51,033 nt of DNA, from contig CAJXYE010000031.1 of assembly GCA_913063325.1 (NCBI GenBank), positions 1 through 51,033 of the forward strand, in the 5' to 3' direction. The first letter of the stretch is position 1. Each line of letters begins with the position of its first letter. This stretch comes from an uncultured Colwellia sp. (GTDB lineage Bacteria > Pseudomonadota > Gammaproteobacteria > Enterobacterales > Alteromonadaceae). Shown here in pieces: positions 19,041 through 26,414 of the stretch. The notes under the pieces were generated by a model that searched no databases, was not told the DNA's origin, and worked only from the letters and a program-made list of their open reading frames with translations. A program made the translations under genes and the position numbers.

Positions 19041-20072
19041 ATGATGATGAAACAATATCTGAATATCTTTTTTGTAACTTTTTTATGTGTATCAATTTTT
19101 GGTTGTGCCAGGTTTACCACCGAAGAAAAGGTTTCTTGGGATAAAGCTTATAATAACTCAACAGAAGAGAGGTTCATTCCTGTTGAACTTTTTACCGGAG
19201 GACAATGGGATGGGGAACATGAATTAATACTAAAGGAGGTCTCTACCACTGCTTGTACCTCTGTCAGTGGGAGACAAAGACCCTGCGACAATATTTATCT
19301 TACGGGTCCTTTCAAAACAGAAAAAAATAACACTAAAATTAAATGGGCTGGCAATGAGCTTTCTTACTATCGAAGAACATTTAGTATTCGTGGTGGGGAG
19401 GTTGAATCTTTCTTTACAATTAATAACTCAAGAGATGGATTGGTGAGAATTTATGATAAACGAAAACAGTGGGGTGCCAGAACTTATAATGGATTAGGGA
19501 GTAAGTTTCCACTGGGTTACTGGAAGCAAGGTGAAGTGCGTACTTATGCCTCAGACAGACCAACAAGCATCGAAATCATAGAACTTGATGGACCGAATCA
19601 TTGCCTTACTTTTCGATGGATAGTTGGAAGCGGCAAGGGAAGAAATAGTGATAATAATTACACTTTCTGTCCTGATAGAGGCTTCACAAATCTTAGTCAC
19701 AATAATACTGTCGAACAAGTTGGCCCTAAACTGCAAGCGACAGTTAACAATGGCATTATCAAAGGTAATATCTCTATTCTTGACCCGCAATTCGGTAACG
19801 TGTTGACGAACATACATCAAGACAGTTTAAAGCAAGCGGGCATTAAACTTGGCGATACCCTGTGTGTACTTGTTAAGGAAGGCAATATTACTAAATTTGA
19901 TACTAAACTGCCTTATCTCGAATTATTTGGTAAAGTTGCTGTTGGTGAGCCTCTGGTTTATGTAAACAGCCAGTCAAATTTATCGTTAGCCCTTAATCAG
20001 GATAACTTCTCAGCGAAATATCATATTGGCTCTGGTGTCCAGTGGAGTGCACAAATAAAACAATGTAATTAA
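19041..20072 (+). CDS. Hypothetical lipoprotein, family not recognised
   Basis: This 343-residue protein has a lipoprotein signal (hydrophobic stretch then SIFGC, Cys22). The mature part is rich in Asn, Thr and Lys and has four further cysteines, in the TACTSVSGRQRPC pair and around GPNHCLTF and FCPDRG, which could form disulfides. One may be needed for each pair in an extracytoplasmic fold. No catalytic motif was recognised. It is flanked by the beta-repeat protein on one side and the MITE-like element on the other and shows no operon partner. The start is one of three successive ATGs. Confidence 0.75.
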   Translation: MMMKQYLNIFFVTFLCVSIFGCARFTTEEKVSWDKAYNNSTEERFIPVELFTGGQWDGEHELILKEVSTTACTSVSGRQRPCDNIYLTGPFKTEKNNTKIKWAGNELSYYRRTFSIRGGEVESFFTINNSRDGLVRIYDKRKQWGARTYNGLGSKFPLGYWKQGEVRTYASDRPTSIEIIELDGPNHCLTFRWIVGSGKGRNSDNNYTFCPDRGFTNLSHNNTVEQVGPKLQATVNNGIIKGNISILDPQFGNVLTNIHQDSLKQAGIKLGDTLCVLVKEGNITKFDTKLPYLELFGKVAVGEPLVYVNSQSNLSLALNQDNFSAKYHIGSGVQWSAQIKQCN

Positions 20073-20218
20073 GATAACATGGCGCTGTCGTTCGCGGCTT
20101 CGCCATCACCTTACAGTCGTAAAACCAGCAAAGCTGAGCAACAATACTTGTGCTGATTGATGAAATAATTATGGAGTTATAATGCTAAGGGGCGGATTAT
20201 ATGATGCTCAGATCTTCT

Positions 20219-20480
20219 ATACCCGTTACCATTCAAGATGCATGTTTCAGAGTGTTTGAGCAATTTCAATTCAAGGCATATCAATGTAGCCATGGTTATT
20301 CCATTACAAATTGATGTAACGATGAAGTGATGTTGCTCAAGCACTTCTGCGATGGGTTTTAAATGACTTTATGGGGCGTTAAAGAACAAAAATATAGAGT
20401 GACTATGTTTACGTTCTTCTCCTTGCCTAAAGTCATTTAAATTCCCACTGAAATCGAGCACTTTGAATGATAACGGGTAT
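20219..20480. mobile_element. 262-bp MITE-like element with terminal and nested inverted repeats
   Basis: The ends are matching inverted repeats of about 35 bp: the left end begins ATACCCGTTACCATTCAA and the right end, read inward, begins ATACCCGTTATCATTCAA. Both then reach TTTCAG. The inside contains a second inverted repeat, TTTAAATGACTTTA at about 20358-20371 against TAAAGTCATTTAAA at 20428-20441, with AAGAAC/GTTCTT nested within it. The whole element could extrude as a long hairpin. It codes for nothing. A TA flank on both sides may be the target duplication. No related transposase is in the window. Confidence 0.75.
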
Positions 20481-20557
20481 ATACCCACTCGAAATAGAGT
20501 AACCAATAACTCTTTGCACATTGGTTGCTCAATTATCTAATGAGATAATTCTGCTTG

Positions 20558-20791
20558 TTAATCTTCAGCATAGAGTTTCTCAAAATTTTTCTGATTCCAG
20601 CCAATCATTACTTCAGTACCAATTTTAAGAGCTGGTACCGAGCGAGCTCCTATAGCGTCTAGCTCTTTTCTACCGCGCTGCATTTTCGCATTTGTTAATC
20701 TGTATTTAATACCATTATCATCCAAGTATTTTTGAGCTTCACGGCAATGGGGACATTTATCTGAAATATATAAAACAATGCGTTTCATCAC
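20558..20791 (-). CDS. Glutaredoxin-like thiol-disulfide protein
   Basis: The 77-residue protein has a single thioredoxin fold. The redox motif CPHC is at residues 13-16, the cis-proline loop is RSVPALKIG and the C-terminal part is IGWNQKNFEKL. It resembles small glutaredoxins of the NrdH/GrxC type, and the CPHC sequence is less common than CPYC. It is divergent from the persulfide dioxygenase-rhodanese gene, which fits a role in thiol or persulfide chemistry, although the pairing is only positional. Confidence 0.85.
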   Translation of the reverse strand: MMKRIVLYISDKCPHCREAQKYLDDNGIKYRLTNAKMQRGRKELDAIGARSVPALKIGTEVMIGWNQKNFEKLYAED

Positions 20792-20972
20792 TAACCTTTA
20801 AAGAACTGTTAAAGATTGACTATTTTACTGAACTCTCAAGCAAAAACAAAGATGAATTAACTGAACTATCGATTCGATACAAAGAAAATTAAAATACAAA
20901 ACTGTGGCCCGTATTACTGACCACGATAAACTATACTTATTAATCTCTAAATCAAGATTAGTGAGCATAGTT

Positions 20973-22022
20973 ATGACTATTTCAACTTCTCCCCAGTCCA
21001 TATCTATAAAGCAATTCTTTGATCGAGATAGTTGTACTTATACCTATTTGATAGTTGATCCTCAAACGCATGAAGGTGCGATTATCGACGGGGTTAAAGA
21101 GCAATTAACACGCGATCTTAAATATATAGAAGAACTAGGTATTGAGCTGCTTTATGCTATTGAAACTCACGTACATGCAGACCATATTAGCTCGGCTGGC
21201 CTAATCAGACAAAAAACAGGTGCCCAAATAGTTTATAGCCAAGCCTCAGGTGTTAAGTCTATTGATATTGAGCTATGTGATGGTGATATTCTTCCTCTTG
21301 GCCAATACCAAATTAAAGCGATAAGTACACAGGGTCATACTTGTGGTTGTATGAGTTATTACATTGGTGGGAGAGTGTTTACCGGTGATACATTATTGAT
21401 CAGAGGTTGTGGCCGTACTGACTTTCAACTGGGTAGTTCAAAAAGCTTATACTATAGTGTCACCGAAAAACTATTTAGCTTACCGGATGAGACGGTTGTT
21501 TATCCGGGCCATGATTACAATGGTAATACCTGTTCTACTATTGTGGAAGAAAAACAATGGAATCCTAGACTAGGCAAACAAAAGTCGTTGCGCGATTTCA
21601 TTGATATTATGGATAACTTGAATTTAGCCTTACCAAAAAAAATTAATGAAGCAGTACCAGCCAATGAGGGCTGTGGTATTAAATTTAAGCCTGATGCCTA
21701 TGTCCATGATGACTTCTCTATAACTGAGCTTTATCAAGTATGGCAGCAACAAAACCCTGACAATTTGATTATTGATAACCGCACTGAGGGAGAGTATTTA
21801 CAAGGACATATTCCCAACAGTCAAAATATCCCCTTAGGCACAGAGCCGGAACACCTCGAAGCATTTAAAAGTTTCAAACATATTTATATTTATTGCCATT
21901 CAGGTCGTAGATCTCAAACAGCGTTGACCAATTTAGTCATGATGGGGCTGGAGAATATAACCTGTGTTAGTCATTCCGGCTTTGATGATTGGATTGTGCG
22001 GGGCTACCCCGTAGAAAAGTAG
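20973..22022 (+). CDS. Persulfide dioxygenase-rhodanese fusion (ETHE1-like plus sulfurtransferase)
   Basis: The protein has 349 residues from the ATG at 20973, preceded by GTGAG; a GTG at 20904 would add 23 residues with no SD. The N-terminal metallo-beta-lactamase domain has the ETHE1-type ligands THVHADH (His66, His68, Asp70, His71), His122 in QGHTCGCMS, Asp139 in TGDTLLIRGCGRTD and His180 in YPGHDYNG. The RGCGRTDF segment is typical of persulfide dioxygenases rather than glyoxalases. The C-terminal rhodanese domain (about 250-349) carries the active loop CHSGRR with Cys308. Such fusions oxidise glutathione persulfide to sulfite and move sulfane sulfur, as part of sulfide detoxification. 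Confidence 0.9.
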   Translation: MTISTSPQSISIKQFFDRDSCTYTYLIVDPQTHEGAIIDGVKEQLTRDLKYIEELGIELLYAIETHVHADHISSAGLIRQKTGAQIVYSQASGVKSIDIELCDGDILPLGQYQIKAISTQGHTCGCMSYYIGGRVFTGDTLLIRGCGRTDFQLGSSKSLYYSVTEKLFSLPDETVVYPGHDYNGNTCSTIVEEKQWNPRLGKQKSLRDFIDIMDNLNLALPKKINEAVPANEGCGIKFKPDAYVHDDFSITELYQVWQQQNPDNLIIDNRTEGEYLQGHIPNSQNIPLGTEPEHLEAFKSFKHIYIYCHSGRRSQTALTNLVMMGLENITCVSHSGFDDWIVRGYPVEK

Positions 22023-22038
22023 CCCCTTGGTTTTATTT
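22000..22038 (+). terminator. Terminator with its stem inside the end of the persulfide dioxygenase gene
   Basis: GGGGCTAC at 22000-22007 pairs with GTAGCCCC at 22019-22026, followed by TTGGTTTTATTT. The left arm is coding and the stop codon TAG is in the right arm. Confidence 0.8.
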
Positions 22039-22043
22039 AATAT

Positions 22044-22075
22044 AATTTTTACGCTATTGTAATAGTGTAAAAATT
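22044..22075. promoter_or_regulatory. 32-bp near-perfect palindrome upstream of the decayed globin gene
   Basis: The two arms, AATTTTTACGCTATT and AATAGTGTAAAAATT, pair almost fully around a central GT, with two G-U type differences. It lies 50 bp upstream of the globin remnant and just after the terminator. It may be an operator or a second hairpin; it does not fit the NsrR, NorR or FNR consensus as I know them. Confidence 0.45.
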
Positions 22076-22125
22076 ATTAATATTGACACCTAGAATAGGA
22101 GCTAAGTAACAATAAATAGGAATAT

Positions 22126-22309
22126 ATGAGCACTTCTTTACTTGATTGTATTGGTGGTGAAGCTGCAGTAAATACAGCCGTTGATATTTTTAATCGTAAA
22201 GTGTATTTCACTGTTTTTTGATAGTATTGATATGAAATTATTTCATGTTCCATTAGTCGCAAAAGTCTTGAGTAAATGTCCTTTCACGCTGTTGCAGGTA
22301 AACTCATGA
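22126..22309 (+). pseudogene. Remnant of a group-1 truncated haemoglobin gene
   Basis: A start with an RBS (AATAGGAAT) opens MSTSLLDCIGGEAAVNTAV, the typical N-terminus of a bacterial 2/2 globin, but it runs into TGA at 22219 after 31 codons. In the next frame from 22217 follows FFDSIDMK, which matches the FF-x-(G/D)(V/I)DM segment that comes next in such globins. After that no globin sequence continues (the proximal-His region is missing). So the gene has at least one frameshift and a large deletion. The intact ferredoxin reductase immediately downstream would have been its electron donor. Identification is from motif memory and could be tested by translated alignment. Confidence 0.7.
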
Positions 22310-22335
22310 TGATGTTTTAAGGTTATAGTTAACTT

Positions 22336-23319
22336 ATGAAATACCAAGGTACAGACTTAGACATCGTAGAAAATGAAACTGTATTAGACACCTTGCTTCG
22401 TCATAAAAAAGAGGTAAGTTATTCTTGTTTATCTGGCTTATGTCAGTCATGTTTATTGCATGCTGTTAAAGGCGATGTTAGCCCTGACGCAAAAAATGGG
22501 CTAACAGGCACTGCCATTACCCGTAATCATTTCTTAGCCTGTCAACAACCAGCAAGCACCATTGATTCAGTCGCAGATATTGACTTAAACGCTTTATTTA
22601 GTCATGCCGTAGTAGTAGAAAAGTCCTTGTATGCCGCAGATGTACTTTGTATTAAGTTAGAGCCTGTTAACCCTCATTATTATCATGCGGGCCAATTTAT
22701 TAATATACGTAATTCTCAGGGGGATGTTAGAAGTTATTCAATTGCAAATTTACCAGCAACAGAGCCTTTTATTGAATTACATATTCAAAGAATAGCTAAA
22801 GGAAAACTAAGTACTTGGTTATTTGATATGGTTAACTTAGGCGATATTATTGAGTTTCAAGGTGCATTAGGTCACTGTTTTTATGTTCCTGATAGCAGTA
22901 ATATTGATAACGACTTAATGTTAATAGGCACAGGAACAGGAGCTGCACCATTAATAGGTATCGCAAAAGATGCGCTGCATGCTAAGCACAAAGGTGATAT
23001 TCACTTTTATCACGGGGTGAGAACAATTGAGTCTTTGTATTTACATCAACAGTTAACAAACTTAGAGGAACAATATCCAAACTTTTATTATTACCCTTGC
23101 TTAAGTGGCGAGGTAAATGGAGAGGAGAAAAGTTTAGCTTTTTATTATATGAACTACGGCCGTGCTAGTGACATTGCACTTGAAGCAATATCAAGCCCAA
23201 GTACAACTCAACTATTTTTATGTGGTAATCCTAATATGGTTAATGCCACCCGGAAAATGGCTTTGTTAAGTGGAATTTCATCGCAAAATATTAATACAGA
23301 CCCCTTTGATCATATATAA
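22336..23319 (+). CDS. 2Fe-2S ferredoxin/FAD reductase, likely globin reductase
   Basis: This 327-residue electron-transfer protein has an N-terminal plant-type ferredoxin with cluster ligands Cys31, Cys36, Cys39 and Cys69 (CX4CX2CX29C). An FAD domain (RSYSIAN, residues 132-138) and an NAD(P) domain (GTGTGAAPLIGIAKD near 198, CGNPNMV near 296) follow. This is the order of CDP-6-deoxyglucoseen-reductase or phenol-hydroxylase-P5-type reductases. It takes electrons from NAD(P)H through FAD to the cluster. In related genomes such reductases follow truncated haemoglobin genes; here that gene is decayed, so this one may have lost its partner or serve another acceptor. The start has only a distant AAGG upstream. 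Confidence 0.9.
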   Translation: MKYQGTDLDIVENETVLDTLLRHKKEVSYSCLSGLCQSCLLHAVKGDVSPDAKNGLTGTAITRNHFLACQQPASTIDSVADIDLNALFSHAVVVEKSLYAADVLCIKLEPVNPHYYHAGQFINIRNSQGDVRSYSIANLPATEPFIELHIQRIAKGKLSTWLFDMVNLGDIIEFQGALGHCFYVPDSSNIDNDLMLIGTGTGAAPLIGIAKDALHAKHKGDIHFYHGVRTIESLYLHQQLTNLEEQYPNFYYYPCLSGEVNGEEKSLAFYYMNYGRASDIALEAISSPSTTQLFLCGNPNMVNATRKMALLSGISSQNINTDPFDHI

Positions 23320-23389
23320 TACCAATTGCACTAATTAAGTGATCATTTTCAAATGGTATAACTAAATGAGTTAGTTAATAATTGGCATT
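23318..23389. repeat. 72-bp palindromic intergenic repeat
   Basis: AATACCAATT at 23318-23327 is matched inversely by AATTGGCATT at 23380-23389. A nested near-palindrome, ATACCAATTG with CAAATGGTAT at 23347-23360, sits inside. There is no T-run. It looks like a small interspersed palindrome or miniature element. Confidence 0.45.
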
Positions 23390-23464
23390 CCTGTTATGTC
23401 TTTTTATCATTTTTATATCGATCACCATGTTTAGCTGACGCAGATACATTACTAGGAAAATTAT

Positions 23465-24856
23465 TTAATGCTTGGGCATTATTATCGTAGCAATCGCTCC
23501 ACTACCATTGGTTAAATCCGTTCTATTTTTCAAGGTCAACTCTCCCTGGTGGTTGCTAATAATTTGTCTACTTAACGCTAAACCAATGCCGGATCCTGTT
23601 TCTTTAGTGGTGTAAAAAGGCACAAATAAGTTGGCAGAATTGGCAATACCGCAACCTTGATCCAATACCTTGATAATTACCTTTTGCTCGGTTGTAAAAA
23701 TCTGTACTTCAATAGCTTTATTCTGTTCTGACTCTTGCTCAGGGACTTTGTTTATATTTCCTTTTGAAAGCTGTGCTTCTTTGGCATTCTTAATTAAGTT
23801 AAGCAGTACTTGTTCAAGCTGACCTTTATCTGCTTTAACCATTAATGAGCTAGAGAGATTAACAGTCACTTGCTGAACTAAATTGGCAATGTCCTGTAGT
23901 AACTCAGCTAAGTCAAATTGTTGAATATTGGGTTGGGGTAACTTGGCTAAATCTGAGTAACTATCAATAAAGGCCAATAAATTGTTGCTGCGGTTATCAA
24001 TGATTTTAATGGCTTGCTGGCACTGCTCAGCAGTGAGATCTGGCATCTCTAATAAGTTTTGGCTCAAGGCTGAGATAGGAGTTAAAGAGTTACGTACTTC
24101 ATGATTGAGAATACGGATAATGTTTTGCCAGGCTTGTTGCTCATTTTTTTGTAATTCTTGGCTAATATTATTGAGCATCAATAATTGGTAATTATCATTA
24201 CTCTCTTTGAATTCACTTTGTCTGATTTGCCACTTTTTACCCATGTTCAGTGGCTTATCCTCATCAAAACGCCAAAAGCCATTTTCCTTTACTAAGCCAA
24301 GGTTTGTTGCGGGGCTTTGTTTTAATGTTTGCCAAGGCACTGAGAATAATTGGCTTACTGCTGGATTAGCATGTTGCAGTTGATCCTTTTTATTTAAAAC
24401 TAATACCGGGGATTCTAGCTGCTCAATTAAGCCATACAGTAAAAACATCTGTTGGTCATAACGGCTTTTGTTTACTTGTAAGCTTTGGCTTAAGCTCGAC
24501 AGCTCATTAAATAACTTAGCGACAATACCTTGGCTGAATGGTGATTTAGCTCTAAGACTATAGTCTTCCATTTTTAGCGCTTCTGTTAAGCTGGTTAAAC
24601 TATAAAAAGGCGTGATCACTAACCGATAGAGTGCAACAACTAGGCAGGTGTATATAATAACCAGCAGTAAGGCTACCGTTGACCAACTTAGTAAATTAAA
24701 ATCAAAGCCAATACCCATGACAACAAACAACACTAACGTTGGCAATAAGGTCGCAATGATCAGCCAGCCAAAGCGTCGCTCTAAGCTGATGCTTGCACTG
24801 GGTTTAGTATTCTCTGTAGCGTTATTATTGCTACTAGGATTAAGATTTGGTGTCAA
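23465..24856 (-). CDS. Membrane histidine kinase of exporter module 2
   Basis: This 463-residue kinase has two membrane helices (about residues 30-80), a HAMP domain (LVITPFYSLTSLTEALKMED), a PAS-like region (LIEQLESPVLVLNKKDQLQHANPAVSQLF), the H-box LNHEVRNSLTPISALS, and an HATPase domain with N-box NLIKNAKEA and G-boxes DQGCGIAN and GSGIGLALSRQI. As in module 1 the periplasmic loop is very short. The predicted start is a TTG that lies inside the upstream regulator gene (17-bp overlap), so translation is probably coupled; the next in-frame ATG would remove part of the first helix. It should phosphorylate the adjacent sigma-54 activator. Confidence 0.9.
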   Translation of the reverse strand: MTPNLNPSSNNNATENTKPSASISLERRFGWLIIATLLPTLVLFVVMGIGFDFNLLSWSTVALLLVIIYTCLVVALYRLVITPFYSLTSLTEALKMEDYSLRAKSPFSQGIVAKLFNELSSLSQSLQVNKSRYDQQMFLLYGLIEQLESPVLVLNKKDQLQHANPAVSQLFSVPWQTLKQSPATNLGLVKENGFWRFDEDKPLNMGKKWQIRQSEFKESNDNYQLLMLNNISQELQKNEQQAWQNIIRILNHEVRNSLTPISALSQNLLEMPDLTAEQCQQAIKIIDNRSNNLLAFIDSYSDLAKLPQPNIQQFDLAELLQDIANLVQQVTVNLSSSLMVKADKGQLEQVLLNLIKNAKEAQLSKGNINKVPEQESEQNKAIEVQIFTTEQKVIIKVLDQGCGIANSANLFVPFYTTKETGSGIGLALSRQIISNHQGELTLKNRTDLTNGSGAIATIIMPKH

Positions 24857-26204
24857 TTTTGTATTTCTCTAATCGTCTGTAAATAGCATTCTTGCCCAAA
24901 CCTAATAACTCACCCGCTTCAATCACACGGCCTTGTGTTTTTTGTAGCGCTTGCTCAATGAGGTTTTGTTCTGCTTCATCTATGGTCATAAAGGGCATCT
25001 CTCTATTATTAGTACCATTGTTGCCTGGTACTAATTGATCAGTTAAACCGGTGATCTCAATTTCGTTGTCATCACTTAGCAATACCGCACGCTCTATTAC
25101 ATGACTAAGCTCACGAATATTGCCTGGCCAATCATATTGGCATAATGCCTTTTTGGCTTGCTCTGAAAGGAACAGATCCTGCTTCGCGTACTTTTGACTT
25201 TTCTCTGCCAAAAAGTGCTCAGCTAACGGTAATATATCTTCTGTTCTTTTTCTAAGGGGAGGAATATCTAGTACGATAGTATTGATGCGATAATATAAAT
25301 CTTGTCGAAAATCACCATCAGCAATGGCTTGTTGAAAGTCGATATTACTGGCGGCAATTAACCTAACTTCTGCGTGCAATGTTTTACTTGATCCAACAGG
25401 TTCAAATTCACCGGACTCAAGTACACGTAATAATTTAGGCTGTAAATTTAAGGGAATAGTACCTATTTCATCGAGAAATAAACTACCTGATTGTGCAGCT
25501 TCAAAACGACCCATACGATCTTTTTTAGCATCGGTAAAAGCGCCTTTGGTATGACCAAATAGCTCACTTTCGAACAGCGTTTCAGGAATTGCTCCCATAT
25601 TTACCGTGACATAACTCTCACTCTTTCGAGCCGAATGTTGATGAATAAAATTCGCCAACATACTTTTTCCGGTACCATTTTCACCGGTAATTAAAATAGG
25701 AGTATCTGTTACTGCAAGCTTTTTAGCCTGAGTAAGTACTAACTGCATAGCAGCAGACTCACCGAGCATAAATACATCGCTGGTTGGACGTTGTGCTTTG
25801 AGGCGTTTGTTTTCTAATTGTACTGAGTCTAATTGAAATTGTTGTTCAATTATTCGTACTAAGCGCTGATTTTTCCAAGGCTTTTCAATAAAGTCTTTTG
25901 CACCAAGCTTAATTGCTTCAACGGCAATTTCTACCGTAGACCATGCCGTCATAACAATAACCGGGAAGTGATAGCCTTTATCTTTTAAGGTTTTCAGCAT
26001 ATCCAAGCCTTCCTTGCCGGAGGTGGTATCGTACTGAAAATTCATATCAAGCAGCATTAAATCAACGGACTGCTCAGCAATAACTTCAATCGCTTGCAAA
26101 GGAGAGTCAGCTTCTATGACGTTATAGCCGTAGTTTTCTAGAATAAATTTAGCTGATAGTCGTAAGTCACTTTGATCATCTACCACAATTATTGTTTTTT
26201 TCAT
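24840..26204 (-). CDS. Sigma-54-type response regulator of exporter module 2 with GAFTDA loop
   Basis: This 454-residue protein has a receiver domain (Asp53 in LMLLDMNF), an AAA+ domain with Walker A GENGTGKS, Walker B GSLFLDEIG and the region PPLRKRTEDI, and a Fis-type helix-turn-helix (GELLGLGKNAIYRRLEKYKI). The sigma-54 contact loop reads GAFTDA instead of GAFTGA, a variant seen in other regulators of this type. The gene is followed by its kinase. About 210 bp of palindromic sequence separates it from the upstream permease gene, so it may be read through from the exporter promoter or have its own. Its target is most likely the promoter at 30957-30974. Confidence 0.93.
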   Translation of the reverse strand: MKKTIIVVDDQSDLRLSAKFILENYGYNVIEADSPLQAIEVIAEQSVDLMLLDMNFQYDTTSGKEGLDMLKTLKDKGYHFPVIVMTAWSTVEIAVEAIKLGAKDFIEKPWKNQRLVRIIEQQFQLDSVQLENKRLKAQRPTSDVFMLGESAAMQLVLTQAKKLAVTDTPILITGENGTGKSMLANFIHQHSARKSESYVTVNMGAIPETLFESELFGHTKGAFTDAKKDRMGRFEAAQSGSLFLDEIGTIPLNLQPKLLRVLESGEFEPVGSSKTLHAEVRLIAASNIDFQQAIADGDFRQDLYYRINTIVLDIPPLRKRTEDILPLAEHFLAEKSQKYAKQDLFLSEQAKKALCQYDWPGNIRELSHVIERAVLLSDDNEIEITGLTDQLVPGNNGTNNREMPFMTIDEAEQNLIEQALQKTQGRVIEAGELLGLGKNAIYRRLEKYKIDTKS

Positions 26205-26255
26205 TATGCCTCTAGCGTCTTTTTTATATCGTATGTTGTTATCGGTTAATTTTCA

Positions 26256-26377
26256 TCGTCACTCCCGAAGTGTTTAATCGGGAGTCCAGTACTTTGCGCA
26301 TATGGATTCAGGAAATTATGCTCTTTAATCCAAGCCAAAAGAGCTGGATCTTCGACAAGGTACTTCGAAGATAACGA
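26256..26377. repeat. REP/MITE-like palindromic element between permease and regulator genes
   Basis: The element opens with a hairpin (ACTCCCGA at 26261-26268 and TCGGGAGT at 26278-26285). Its outer ends, TCGTCACTCCCGAAGT and, inverted, TCGTTATCTTCGAAGT, match at about 11 of 16 positions. The wording (TCGTCACTCCCGA...CGGGAGTCCAGT) is that of a common proteobacterial intergenic repeat. There is no T-run, so it is not a standard terminator. Confidence 0.5.
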
Positions 26378-26414
26378 CTAGCTGTAAATACTTGAGTGGC
26401 CTGCATAGTTTTTT

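Noticed and set aside
20073..20218. Integron attC-like look (AACATGGCGCTG... and CTAAGGGGCGG)
   Set aside because: The R'/R'' core sequences do not match RYYYAAC/GTTRRRY, and no integrase or further cassettes are present.
22077..22262. 61-codon minus-strand frame
   Set aside because: It lies entirely opposite the globin remnant and the palindrome, with no RBS or family resemblance.
26261..26285. Simple terminator for the module 2 permease
   Set aside because: The hairpin has no T-run and belongs to a larger palindromic repeat, so it is annotated as a repeat instead.
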